In this document: positions 44,645 to 53,067 of the stretch, piece by piece
How the letters are laid out: each line of letters begins with the position of its first letter
How positions within the stretch are numbered: position 1 is the first letter of the stretch
Notes under the pieces: generated by a model
Databases searched by the model: none
Seen by the model: only the letters and a program-made list of their open reading frames with translations
What the model was told of the DNA's origin: nothing
Origin: Oricola thermophila
Lineage (GTDB): Bacteria; Pseudomonadota; Alphaproteobacteria; Rhizobiales; Rhizobiaceae
Direction: 5' to 3'
NCBI RefSeq assembly: GCF_013358405.1
Contig: NZ_CP054836.1
Coordinates: forward strand, 1,798,001-1,862,000
DNA: 64,000 nt
Position numbers and translations under genes: made by a program

Positions 44645-45915
44645 GTCCCCTCCTCCGCTATCCTGTCGAGCATGCGCGCCAACAACTCCGAGAAGCGCGG
44701 TTCCGCACAGGTGACATAGTCCGCAAGGGCGAGATCCTCGCCCAGAAGGGACAACGCACCGAGCCGGATCGCGGTTTCGGTGTCGCCTACCGCGACGGCT
44801 TTCAGGAAGGCGACAGCGGGAATCTCGCCGCCCATGGCGTGATCGACTGCCGCCGTCGGAATGAGGGGCAGAGGCCGCGAAGCCCGACGGAGGGCCGACA
44901 GAAACCAGTGATGGTCCCGCGACGGCATCTCACCGCTGATCACGGTCGCCTGGCGATCACGCGCGCCAAGCCACCGGGCCTCCTGTCCGTCCAGCACGGA
45001 GCCGGCAAGTACCGAGTGCCGGCCCGGACGAACCTGCCGATAGCTCAGTGCGCGCAGATCGGCACCCGCCTGGCATCGCACCAGCCGAGGCTCTCTCAGC
45101 GCGGTCCCGGTAACGGAAACCAGGCGCGTTTCAGGCACGAGGCCGGTCAGCAGGAAGGCGCCGATGCCGGCCACGTCCTCCGCGTGGATATCCCAAACCG
45201 GCCGGCCCGCCTCCGCCGGGTGATGCCGGTGGACCTGGAAACCGGCCAGACCCCAGGGATGCTCGTCATGCGACTTCACTAGGCGTATCCGGCCGCCGAC
45301 GCCGCGGTCGTAGAACAGTTCCGGCCCGTGATCCTGACACAGCAGAACGGGACCATCCGTGAGAAGCGTGAGGGCGCGCAGCCCGTGCTCGAATTCCGCC
45401 TGGCGGCCGGCAAGCGCAAGCCGGGGATCGGGCGCACCCGGCCGCGTGTCGAGCGCCATGACGACAATCGCCGACGGCGCTTCGCGGGGTGCCGGAACGC
45501 GCCCGAAGGGACGCGACCGGAAATCGCGCCAAAGCCCCGATCCGAGGAGCGCATCGCGCAGGGCTGCGCGATCCTCGAGCGACCGCGCGGAATCGACATC
45601 ATGTTCGTGACGTCCCGCATCGGGTTCATGGAAGAACACGACCTCGGACAGACGATGGCCCGCCCCGAGACCAATTGTCGCGACCCTCGCCGGCATGGGC
45701 GCCACGACGACGATTTCCGGCTCACGACGAGACCTGAGGACCGGCTCGCCCTGAGCCACGCGATCCCCCTCCCGAACCAGGGGTTCGACGCGAAAATCAT
45801 CCTTCCAGGCGGCGAAAATTCCCGCTTCTTCAGTGACTTGAATCGGAATCGCATCGGCCGGAACGGCAGCCTCCGCGACAGGGATCGTCAAACCGGTGGG
45901 TAACGGTCGCAGCAC
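44641..45915 (-). CDS. nqrA: Na+-translocating NADH-quinone reductase subunit A
   Basis: 424 residues from the GTG at 45915, eight bases after GGAGG (V. cholerae NqrA 446). Cytoplasmic subunit of the complex. The N-terminal barrel-sandwich part includes LVREGDRVAQGEPVL and VVVAPMPARVATIGLG, the lipoyl-like domain shared with RnfC. It contributes to quinone binding together with NqrB. First gene of the operon nqrA-B-C-D-E-F-apbE-nqrM-CBS. The gene diverges from the pentaheme cytochrome gene across 132 bases. Confidence 0.92.
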   Translation of the reverse strand: MLRPLPTGLTIPVAEAAVPADAIPIQVTEEAGIFAAWKDDFRVEPLVREGDRVAQGEPVLRSRREPEIVVVAPMPARVATIGLGAGHRLSEVVFFHEPDAGRHEHDVDSARSLEDRAALRDALLGSGLWRDFRSRPFGRVPAPREAPSAIVVMALDTRPGAPDPRLALAGRQAEFEHGLRALTLLTDGPVLLCQDHGPELFYDRGVGGRIRLVKSHDEHPWGLAGFQVHRHHPAEAGRPVWDIHAEDVAGIGAFLLTGLVPETRLVSVTGTALREPRLVRCQAGADLRALSYRQVRPGRHSVLAGSVLDGQEARWLGARDRQATVISGEMPSRDHHWFLSALRRASRPLPLIPTAAVDHAMGGEIPAVAFLKAVAVGDTETAIRLGALSLLGEDLALADYVTCAEPRFSELLARMLDRIAEEGT

Positions 45916-46047
45916 CCTAGGAACCTCCGTTGCGCACTTCGAACACTCGTCAACTCCCGGACGTAGCCTTGTGCATTGCGACCCTCTGCTATAGCTTCGA
46001 CGCTAGCAATCTACAGGGTAATCATCAAGCTTGCGAGGAACGTGAGA
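45916..46047. promoter_or_regulatory. Divergent promoter region between nqrA and the pentaheme cytochrome gene
   Basis: 132 bases with start signals for both genes: ACGGAGG before the nqrA GTG on the minus strand, and GCGAGGAA before the cytochrome ATG. A weak plus-strand promoter may be TTGTGC (45969-45974) with ATAGCT (45991-45996). The shared gap is the main reason to think the two transcription units are co-regulated. Confidence 0.35.
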
Positions 46048-47217
46048 ATGCGGCCAATTCGCGCGCTACTCGGCATTGCGGCCTTGACCGCCATTGCCGC
46101 CGGATGGTCCCCTTCGGGAACGCTGGCCCAATCGGCCGAAGAACCTGCGCCCGTTGCCGAAACGCCGGCTTTCGTCTTTCCGGACACTGGTCCGTTCGCA
46201 CCCGAACAGATCAAGATACCGAATGCGGAAATGATCGCGGAATGGTCACGGTCCGGCCACTCGGACGCGTCGGCAGAGGCATTCTCGCACTGGGACGGCG
46301 AAGGCGAAATTCCCGCGATCTGCGCGACCTGCCACTCCGGCGCCGGCTTCCGCAGCTTCCACGGACTCGACGGCAGCGAAAAGGGTATTGCGGATCACCC
46401 GTTCCCGACCGGCGGCGTTGTCGATTGCGACACGTGTCACAATCCCCGGCTCGGGGAAATCACCGAGATCGCCCTTCCCTCAGGCATTTCCCACCCGGTC
46501 AGCAGCAGCGAAGCGGCCTGCATGACCTGCCACCAGGGACGGGCCGCGGGCGCAACGGTCGAAAAGGCCGTCGCCGACATGGCCGAGGACAAGCCAAATC
46601 CCGAGCTGCAGTTCGTCAATCCGCACTACAAGATCGCCGCGGTTACGGCCCTCGGCGGCTATGGCGGCGTCGGCTATCACTATCCCGGAAAGACCTATTC
46701 GGGACGTTTCCTGCACGCCAAGCCGGTCGCGACCTGCGTTTCCTGCCACGACCCGCACAGCCTGGAAGTCGCGGAGGCCACATGCCTGACCTGCCACCAG
46801 TCCGGCGATCCGGAAGACATACGGATTGCACGCACAAGTTATGACGGCAGCGGCGACATCACGAAGGGCATCAAGGCGGATATCCAGGCCAATGCGGACC
46901 TCCTCGAGGCGGAACTCCTGCGCTATGCGGCCGAAGTCGCCGGCACGCCGATGATCCACGACGGAGCGCGCTACCCCTATTTCTTCGCCGACGCCAATGG
47001 CGACGGAGTCATCGACCAGAAGGACGGGCAGCCGGTCGCGTACAACAGCTGGACCCCGCGCCTGCTGAAGGCGGTCTACAACTGGAAGGTGGTGCAGTCC
47101 GACCCCGGCATCCACGTTCACAATCCGTACTACGCGCTGGAACTCACCTACGATTCCATTGAGGATCTCGCCAGCGCAACCGGCACGGACTTCGCGCAAC
47201 TGGGACTTTCGAGGTAG
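46048..47217 (+). CDS. Periplasmic pentaheme c-type cytochrome
   Basis: 389 residues from the ATG at 46048. Signal peptide about residues 1-28 (cleavage near TLAQS). Five CXXCH heme sites at residues 92-96, 127-131, 158-162, 230-234 and 246-250. Extra histidines (HS at 71, HP at 149, NPHY at 193, HYP at 211, FLHA at 223) could be distal heme ligands. A single EF-hand-like loop DANGDGVIDQKD lies at 315-326, followed by a conserved-looking domain with NSWTPRLLKAVYNW. It resembles cytochrome c3/NapC-nitrite-reductase-type multiheme proteins loosely; I do not recognise a named family. Divergent from the NQR operon, it is a candidate periplasmic electron partner of that complex (inferred). Confidence 0.85.
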   Translation: MRPIRALLGIAALTAIAAGWSPSGTLAQSAEEPAPVAETPAFVFPDTGPFAPEQIKIPNAEMIAEWSRSGHSDASAEAFSHWDGEGEIPAICATCHSGAGFRSFHGLDGSEKGIADHPFPTGGVVDCDTCHNPRLGEITEIALPSGISHPVSSSEAACMTCHQGRAAGATVEKAVADMAEDKPNPELQFVNPHYKIAAVTALGGYGGVGYHYPGKTYSGRFLHAKPVATCVSCHDPHSLEVAEATCLTCHQSGDPEDIRIARTSYDGSGDITKGIKADIQANADLLEAELLRYAAEVAGTPMIHDGARYPYFFADANGDGVIDQKDGQPVAYNSWTPRLLKAVYNWKVVQSDPGIHVHNPYYALELTYDSIEDLASATGTDFAQLGLSR

Positions 47218-47262
47218 GCCGGGCACGGAACCGCCGCGCCCGCTGCCGGTGCTGCCGAGGGC

Positions 47263-47628
47263 CTATCCGCCGTCGCCATTCACCGTCATGGACGCCAGAT
47301 AGCCGTCGAGGACTCTCCGGCTTTCCCGGAGAGATTCAATGCGCTCGTCGAGGGCGTCGATCTCCCGCCGCATCGCGGCAAGAAGATCGCTGCACGGCTC
47401 GAATTCCGGCGCATCGCCACGGACGCAGGGCAGGAAGCGACGGATGAAATCCAGCTTCAACCCCGCCTCGCTCAGCAAGCGGATGCGTCGGACCACATCC
47501 TCGTCCTCCTTGTCGTAATCCCGATAGCCCGAGGGGCGCCTCCGCGGCGCAAGCAGCCCCTCCTGCTCGTAGTAGCGCAGCATGCGCACGCTGACGCCGG
47601 TGCGTTTCGACAAGGTTCCTATCTGCAT
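47263..47628 (-). CDS. MerR-family transcriptional regulator
   Basis: 121 residues. N-terminal MerR helix-turn-helix (IGTLSKRTGVSVRMLRYYEQEGLL), wing (RPSGYRDY), then a coiled-coil dimerisation helix. Two cysteines (Cys68 region FLPCVRG and FEPCSDLL) are present, but the pattern is not a known metal site. RBS GGAGG precedes the ATG. Divergent from the alpha/beta hydrolase gene with 75 bases between, it likely controls that gene. Confidence 0.92.
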   Translation of the reverse strand: MQIGTLSKRTGVSVRMLRYYEQEGLLAPRRRPSGYRDYDKEDEDVVRRIRLLSEAGLKLDFIRRFLPCVRGDAPEFEPCSDLLAAMRREIDALDERIESLRESRRVLDGYLASMTVNGDGG

Positions 47629-47637
47629 GCCGCCTCC

Positions 47638-47669
47638 TTGACCCTAACAGCGCTGTCAAACTGTAACCT
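47638..47669 (+). promoter_or_regulatory. Putative MerR-type promoter/operator of the hydrolase gene
   Basis: TTGACC (47638-47643) and TGTAAC (47662-47667) are separated by 18 bases, or TAACCT (47664-47669) by 20, longer than the usual 17, as expected for promoters twisted open by MerR proteins. The spacer contains the perfect palindrome ACAGCGCTGT (47647-47656). The site lies between the divergent merR-like and hydrolase genes. Confidence 0.5.
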
Positions 47670-47703
47670 GCCGGGCATCCGAGGAAAAGACTGGAGATGC
47701 GAC

Positions 47704-48492
47704 ATGTATTTCACCGGATACCAGGACGCGCGGATCGCTTATCGAAAGGACGGAACAGGACCGGCGCTCGTGCTGGTGCACGGCACCGGCGGCGACGGCG
47801 AGGCAAACTGGGCGGCGCTGGCCGAGCTGCTGCGCACCGACTACACGATCATCCGGCCCGACTATTCGGGCTCGGGAAGCACCACGGATGAGGGAGGACC
47901 GCTGACGGCGGAATTTCTCGCCGGACAGGTTCTCGCGGCGGCCGATGCGGCGGGTGCCGAGCGGTTCCACCTGATGGGCTTCTCGCTGGGCGCCGCCGTC
48001 GCGGCCAGGATCGCAGCCGACCATGCCGACCGCGTCCGCTCCCTCATCCTGCTGGCCGGCTTCGCCGCGCCCGACGCCTATCTGAGGCTTGAATTCGAAC
48101 TGTGGCGCGAGCTGATCGCCCGCGATCGCGAGGCCATGGCGCGGCTGGTGCTGCTGACCGGTTTCAGTCCCGACACTGTCGCGGCATGGGGAACCGAAGG
48201 CGTGGCACATGCCGTGCGGGAGACCCATGACAATGCGAAGTGGGACGGCATGGCGCGCCAGGTCGAACTGGACCTTACGGTCGACGTCAGCGACGCGCTG
48301 CCGCGCATTAGCGCGCGCAGCCTCGTGATCGGCTGCTTGCACGACCGAATGGTCCCGGTCTCCCACCCCAGGGCGATGGCCGCGAGGATCCCCGGCGCCG
48401 AATACCGGGAGCTTCCGACCGGGCATCTCGCGCCGATGGAACGGCCCGATCTCCTCGCCGGGCTGGTGCGGGACTTCCTCGCGGACAAGTGA
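47704..48492 (+). CDS. Alpha/beta-fold hydrolase
   Basis: 262 residues from the ATG at 47704. Standard alpha/beta hydrolase: oxyanion segment LVLVHGTGGDGE, nucleophile elbow GFSLGAA (Ser), an acid residue near LHDRMVPV and the terminal histidine in PTGHLAPME. No signal peptide. Substrate not predictable; family members act on esters, lactones, epoxides or haloalkanes. It is probably controlled by the divergent MerR protein. It stands alone: the next gene on this strand begins 405 bases later. Confidence 0.88.
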   Translation: MYFTGYQDARIAYRKDGTGPALVLVHGTGGDGEANWAALAELLRTDYTIIRPDYSGSGSTTDEGGPLTAEFLAGQVLAAADAAGAERFHLMGFSLGAAVAARIAADHADRVRSLILLAGFAAPDAYLRLEFELWRELIARDREAMARLVLLTGFSPDTVAAWGTEGVAHAVRETHDNAKWDGMARQVELDLTVDVSDALPRISARSLVIGCLHDRMVPVSHPRAMAARIPGAEYRELPTGHLAPMERPDLLAGLVRDFLADK

Positions 48493-48897
48493 GAGTGAAC
48501 CCGGTGGATCGGCCGGGACATTCACCGCTACCGGTTGTCGCCGTACAATTCCGAATTGCACTTGCGCGTCCGGGGGATTTTCGTATTGCGAGAACAGAAT
48601 GACTCAAACCGGGATTTCTTTGCCGTCAGGCGGAACGACCGCGACGACAATGTTCAGATGTGGAACCGTTAAATCGCCGTTCTGTTGTTCGGCGCGGCGG
48701 TAAGTCGCCTATACTGCCGTGCTTGAACGAAGTTAAATCTCGCCAGTTCGCAGGGGCCAGCACCAAGCAGATGCTCTACCGGGAACTGCAACCTGCAGCG
48801 CCGGGCAGGCGAGACAGAGTCCGCCCGACAAAACCGCGGGCAGACGGGAATACCGGACGTTGAAGCAAACGTCATGATGGTGCGAGGAGAGGAGTGC
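48493..48897. other. 405-base intergenic region upstream of the LacI gene
   Basis: No convincing gene. A possible plus-strand promoter has TATACT at 48710-48715, with TTGTTC at 48685-48690 (19-base spacer) or TTCGGC at 48688-48693 (16-base spacer). GCGAGGAGAGGAG just before 48898 is a strong RBS for the LacI gene. No obvious LacI-type central-CG palindrome was found by eye. Confidence 0.35.
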
Positions 48898-49953
48898 ATG
48901 CCGAAGAAGTACAAGTTGCCTGCAGGAACCATCCGGACGACGTCCCTCGACGTGGCAGCGCTTGCCGGGGTATCGCAGTCGGCCGTTTCGCGTGCGTTCA
49001 CGCCCGGCGCCAGCATCTCGCCGACTACACGCGACAAGGTTCTGGATGCCGCCCGCAAGCTGAACTACGTCCCCAACTCCATCGCCAGCAGCCTGATCAC
49101 GCACAGGTCGAACATCGTGGCACTGATCCTGGGCGACCTGCACAATCCGTTCTACACCCACGTGCTCGAGGCCTTCGGCCGTGAGGTCCAGGCACGCGAT
49201 CGTCAGCTCCTCGTCTTCACCCTGAACGACGAACAGGAGACGGACGACGCCATCATGCGGCTGCTGCGCTACCAGGTCGACGGCGTCATCCTGACCTCGG
49301 CCCAGATGTCTACGCAGATGGTCGGCATGTGCCAGAACCGGGGGATCCCGCTGGTGCTGTTCAACCGCTACATCCCCCAGTCGGGCACATTCGGCGTGCG
49401 CTGCGACAACGCCTGGGGCGGTCGCCAGATCGCCGAGGCGTTTCTCCGGGCCGGAGCGAAGAGCTTCGCCATGATCACAGGCGACCCGAAGGGGACCACC
49501 AGCAAGGATCGGGTCGCGGGCTTCGTCGAACGTCTGATCGAAAGCGGGGTGTCCCGCGCATCGATCCGGAGCTACGAGGGCGACTCCACCTACGAGGGCG
49601 CATCCGATGCGGTTCAACGGATGATGGCGGATCCGGAAGGCTTGCCGGACGCACTGTTCGGCATCAACGACACGATGGCCATGGGGGCCATGGACACGCT
49701 GAGGCACCAGTTCGGCCTGAGCATCCCCGAGGACATCATGGTCGCCGGCTTCGACGACATCCCCGAGGGGGCCCGCCTGCCCTACCAGCTGACCACGGTG
49801 CGACAGCCGATAAACCGGATGGTCCGCGCAACGATCGACCACCTGAGCCTCGACGGCCCCGCCCAGTCGACGGACCTGCCGCACGACCTGCCAATCCGCG
49901 GGCGCGTCGTCTGGCGCAGCACCGTTCCCGGAGATCCGCCGGCCGAGGTCTGA
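48898..49953 (+). CDS. LacI-family transcriptional regulator
   Basis: 351 residues from the ATG at 48898. N-terminal LacI helix-turn-helix (SLDVAALAGVSQSAVSRAF), hinge (LNYVPNSIASSL) and a periplasmic-binding-protein-like effector domain with VALILGDLHNPFY and [13 protein letters not shown]. It faces the minus-strand TRAP operon: their 3' ends converge, with a flavoprotein fragment between. It probably regulates uptake of the carboxylate carried by that TRAP, responding to the ligand or a metabolite. Confidence 0.93.
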   Translation: MPKKYKLPAGTIRTTSLDVAALAGVSQSAVSRAFTPGASISPTTRDKVLDAARKLNYVPNSIASSLITHRSNIVALILGDLHNPFYTHVLEAFGREVQARDRQLLVFTLNDEQETDDAIMRLLRYQVDGVILTSAQMSTQMVGMCQNRGIPLVLFNRYIPQSGTFGVRCDNAWGGRQIAEAFLRAGAKSFAMITGDPKGTTSKDRVAGFVERLIESGVSRASIRSYEGDSTYEGASDAVQRMMADPEGLPDALFGINDTMAMGAMDTLRHQFGLSIPEDIMVAGFDDIPEGARLPYQLTTVRQPINRMVRATIDHLSLDGPAQSTDLPHDLPIRGRVVWRSTVPGDPPAEV

Positions 49954-49959
49954 AACACC

Positions 49960-50113
49960 TCGCCCGCCTGCTCCCGCCGCAGGCGAAGAGGTTGGGCAGC
50001 GGCCGGCCGGAGTCGCGCAGGACGCGCGCGTCGCCGTCGACCCTCAGGCCACCCTGCGTAATGATCGGGAATTCGGCTTCAAACTCAAGGGAATTGCGGT
50101 CGATAGCGGTCAT
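49960..50113 (-). pseudogene. Fragment of an FAD-dependent dehydrogenase (fumarate reductase/tricarballylate dehydrogenase type)
   Basis: About 50 residues from 50113 leftward: IITQGGLRVDGDARVL followed by RPLPNLFACGG. This TQGGL...VL...G.PLPNLFA.GG pattern is the conserved C-terminal FAD-contact region of succinate dehydrogenase/fumarate reductase-type flavoproteins such as TcuA. The bulk of the protein (over 350 residues) and the true C-terminus are absent, and the text becomes meaningless at the LacI gene end. It lies directly downstream of the TRAP large permease on the same strand, so a deletion probably removed most of a catabolic gene of this operon. Confidence 0.65.
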
Positions 50114-50150
50114 GGGACGCCTCGTTTCATGACGGACTTGATCGGCTGCG

Positions 50151-51428
50151 TCAGTTCGCGAACTGCGGCAGCCAGAGGAAGACTTGCGGGAAGAAGATAA
50201 CGAGGATCGCCACTGTCAGCTGGATCAACGTAAAGGGCATGACCTCGCCGACTATGTCGCCGACACGCAGACCCGATATTCCGCAGGCGACAAAGAGAAG
50301 CGTTCCAACCGGCGGTGTCAGCATTCCGACGATCAACGTCAGGATGAAAACCAGCGCAAAGTGCAACTGGTCGACGCCGTATACGGCGGCGATCGGCGCG
50401 AAGATCGGCACCAGCATGACGTAGGCGGCCGTCGACTCCATGAACATGCCGACGACAACGAGCATGCCGAAGACCAGAAGAAGGAATGTCTGCGGGTCTT
50501 CGGTCAGCGACTGGATCAGCTCGCTCAGCTTGTTGGGCATCTGATCGATGGAGAAAATGAAGGTTACCGTAGATGCCGCTGCGATGATGATCGTCACCAC
50601 CCCCGTCGTCATGCCTGCATTCAGCATAGCCGAGGGAAAGTCCGAGATTTTCAGTTCGCGCGTATAGAAGAGCCCGATGGCCGCGGCCATGACGACCGCA
50701 ATGGCACCACCCTCGGTTGCCGTGAAGACTCCGCCGATGATGCCTCCGATCACCACGATCGGAACCAGCAGAACCGGCAGCGCCCGGGTGCATTCGCGCC
50801 GGATCGCCGACCAGCGGACAGGATCTCCGGAAAGCGGATAGCCGCGACGCCAGGATGTCAGCGCCACGTACAGCGCCATGGACAGGGCGATGATGACGGC
50901 AGGCAGGACACCTCCGAGAAAAAGCTCGGGGATCGAGATGCCGGGACCGGCGATGGATGCATAGACAATCATTGCCGTGCTCGGCGGCAGGATAGGTCCG
51001 AGATTCCCGCATGCCGCAATCAGCGCCGCGCCGAATGGCCGGCTGTAGGTCTGCGACAAGGGCTTCATGAGCGCGGACCCCAGAGCGGCCGCATCCGCAA
51101 CCGCTGTGCCGGAAACGGAGGCAAGGCCCAGTCCCGAGGCGATGGTGACATGCCCCACGCCGCCGTGAACCCGTCCGACCAGCGTGTTCGCGGCACGGAT
51201 GGCCAGGTTGACGACTCCGCCCTTCACCATCAACTCGCCGGCCAGCATAAAAAAGGGAATGGCGAGGAGCGGGAAGGAATTGATGGCGAACATCATTTTC
51301 GAGGCCAGCACCTCTATCGGGAGCTGCGCCAGGTAGAAGCCCGTCAGGCCTGCGGTCCCGAAGGCGAAGGCCAGCGGGATCCCCAGGATGCATGCAAGGA
51401 AGAAGATGACGGCGACGATGAGACTCAT
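50151..51428 (-). CDS. TRAP transporter large permease (DctM family)
   Basis: 425 residues from the ATG at 51428. About twelve spans. Motifs: PFFMLAGELMVKGG, VSGTAVADAAALGSALM, CGNLGPILPPST, FMESTAAYVMLVPIF and MLTPPVGTLLFV. The start lies inside the end of the small-permease gene (six-base overlap), so translation is coupled. It completes the second TRAP importer of the window. Followed on the same strand by a flavoprotein gene fragment. Confidence 0.94.
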   Translation of the reverse strand: MSLIVAVIFFLACILGIPLAFAFGTAGLTGFYLAQLPIEVLASKMMFAINSFPLLAIPFFMLAGELMVKGGVVNLAIRAANTLVGRVHGGVGHVTIASGLGLASVSGTAVADAAALGSALMKPLSQTYSRPFGAALIAACGNLGPILPPSTAMIVYASIAGPGISIPELFLGGVLPAVIIALSMALYVALTSWRRGYPLSGDPVRWSAIRRECTRALPVLLVPIVVIGGIIGGVFTATEGGAIAVVMAAAIGLFYTRELKISDFPSAMLNAGMTTGVVTIIIAAASTVTFIFSIDQMPNKLSELIQSLTEDPQTFLLLVFGMLVVVGMFMESTAAYVMLVPIFAPIAAVYGVDQLHFALVFILTLIVGMLTPPVGTLLFVACGISGLRVGDIVGEVMPFTLIQLTVAILVIFFPQVFLWLPQFAN

Positions 51429-51432
51429 TTGA

Positions 51433-51915
51433 TCACTCGAATTCGACGGTGCGTTCCTTACGCTCGCCATGGATGAAACCCACCACGAGATGCAGCAGGG
51501 AATGAGCGGCGCCCATGGCCACCGGCACGAAAAACCACGAGACCGCCAAGGGAAGGCTCAGCATCGACTCGTTCGCGCGCTCCCGGATGCAGATCACGGC
51601 ACTGACCAAAAGCGTGCCCATGAGGACGCCGACCACGATCAGGCCGCCGCGATAGACCATGCGCCTGGCCGTGGGGCCGAGCTTTGCCTCGAGGCTCGTG
51701 ATCGCGACATGCATTCCACGGCCGATGGCAAGGGACATGACGAGGAAGGTGACCCAGACAAAGCCCAAGCGGCTGAGTTCATTCACGAACATCAGGGAGT
51801 GCCGCAGCCCGTACCGGGCTACGACATCCGCGGTGACTGACACCACGATCAGGCAGACGCAGATCGTAATGAGGGCCTGAAATACCCTGTCGATGAATGC
51901 CAGCGTCGCGACCAT
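51433..51915 (-). CDS. TRAP transporter small permease (DctQ family)
   Basis: 160 residues with four membrane spans: FQALITICVCLIVVSVTADVV is the first, followed by ARYGLRHSLMFVNELSRLGFVWVTFL, which matches the DctQ consensus around the second. It is five bases after the binding-protein gene and overlaps the dctM-type gene. Function is to link the binding protein and the large permease. Confidence 0.92.
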   Translation of the reverse strand: MVATLAFIDRVFQALITICVCLIVVSVTADVVARYGLRHSLMFVNELSRLGFVWVTFLVMSLAIGRGMHVAITSLEAKLGPTARRMVYRGGLIVVGVLMGTLLVSAVICIRERANESMLSLPLAVSWFFVPVAMGAAHSLLHLVVGFIHGERKERTVEFE

Positions 51916-51920
51916 GCCGG

Positions 51921-52916
51921 CTACTTCACCGCCTGCACGGCCTCGACGAAGGCGCTGACCGTGTCATGGCCAAGCGTTTCGCCGATCTGCTCATAGACGG
52001 GCTGCGTCGCGACGCGGAACGCTTCGCGCTGTTCGTCCGTCAGTTCGGTCACTTCCATGCCGCTGGCCTTGAGGGCATCAAGGTTCTTCTGGTCCTCTTC
52101 GGCCGCCAGCTTGCGTTGTTCCAGCGTCGCAAGGCGCCCGGCTTCCCGGATCGCCTGCTGATCGTCGGGCGAAAATCCGTCCATCATCTTTTTCGACACG
52201 GCGAAGACAAGGATGTCGTAGAAATGCCCGCTGTCGGTCAGGTACTTCTGGTTCGCCTCGTAGAGCTGGAAAGTATTGATGACCGAATAGGGGTTCTCCT
52301 GGCCGTCCATGACGCCCTGACGCAAGGCGGCGAATGTCTCGCTCCAATCGATGTTGACGGTGCTGGCGCCGAGCTGCTCGAAGGTCGCCACGTGCACGGG
52401 GTTTTTCTGCAGACGGATTTTCAGCCCGGCAAGATCCTCGGGCTTCTTGATGGGCCGGACCGAATTGGTCAGGTTGCGGAACCCAAGTTCCATGAAGCCG
52501 AGCACCTCGAGCCCATTCTCTTCGAACTCGGCTTTGAGCCCGTCGCCGAAGGGGCCGTCGAGAACCGCGAAGGCCTGATCCCTGCTGTTAAACACGAAGG
52601 GCAGGTTGGTGACGCCCAGTTCCGGCACCTGGGCATTGAAATAGGCGGACGACACGAAGACACCGAAGTTGATCCCGCTCTGCGCCTGGTTGATCATCTC
52701 GGTCGCCTGCCCGAGTTCGCTGTTGGGAAATACGCTGACTGAGTGGTCGGTATGGGATTCGACATAGTCGGCAAAGACTGAACTGAGGGCGCGCGAACTG
52801 GAATGCGGGTCGCCAAAGCCCGAGGCAAGCCTGAGGTCGGCGGCCTGAACGGCGCTGCCGGTCGAGGCCGACAGGACGGCCGCCAGCGCGATTGCGGAAA
52901 ATTTCAGCTTGGTCAT
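51921..52916 (-). CDS. TRAP transporter substrate-binding protein (DctP family)
   Basis: 331 residues from the ATG at 52916, preceded by AGGAGA. Signal peptide about 1-25 (KLKFSAIALAAVLSAS, cleavage VQAAD). DctP motifs: FPNSELGQATEMI, LAGLKIRLQKNPVH, where the arginine normally pairs with a substrate carboxylate, and ALRQGVMDGQENP. This is the C4-dicarboxylate/sialic-acid/keto-acid type. With MmgE/PrpD upstream and a flavoprotein remnant downstream, a tri- or dicarboxylate is likely. Ligand not determinable by reading. Confidence 0.93.
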   Translation of the reverse strand: MTKLKFSAIALAAVLSASTGSAVQAADLRLASGFGDPHSSSRALSSVFADYVESHTDHSVSVFPNSELGQATEMINQAQSGINFGVFVSSAYFNAQVPELGVTNLPFVFNSRDQAFAVLDGPFGDGLKAEFEENGLEVLGFMELGFRNLTNSVRPIKKPEDLAGLKIRLQKNPVHVATFEQLGASTVNIDWSETFAALRQGVMDGQENPYSVINTFQLYEANQKYLTDSGHFYDILVFAVSKKMMDGFSPDDQQAIREAGRLATLEQRKLAAEEDQKNLDALKASGMEVTELTDEQREAFRVATQPVYEQIGETLGHDTVSAFVEAVQAVK

Positions 52917-53067
52917 GATCTTGATCTCCTGTTTGGGTACGAATTGATCGGGGTCGGCGCTTGGTGCCTTTGAAAGCCGGAGTCGTCGGAGGTTGACGGC
53001 ACCAACGGGGTTATCCGTCTGCTCGGCAAGCCGGTTGCGCTTGCCAGAATTGTCAGGGTCGTTTCGT

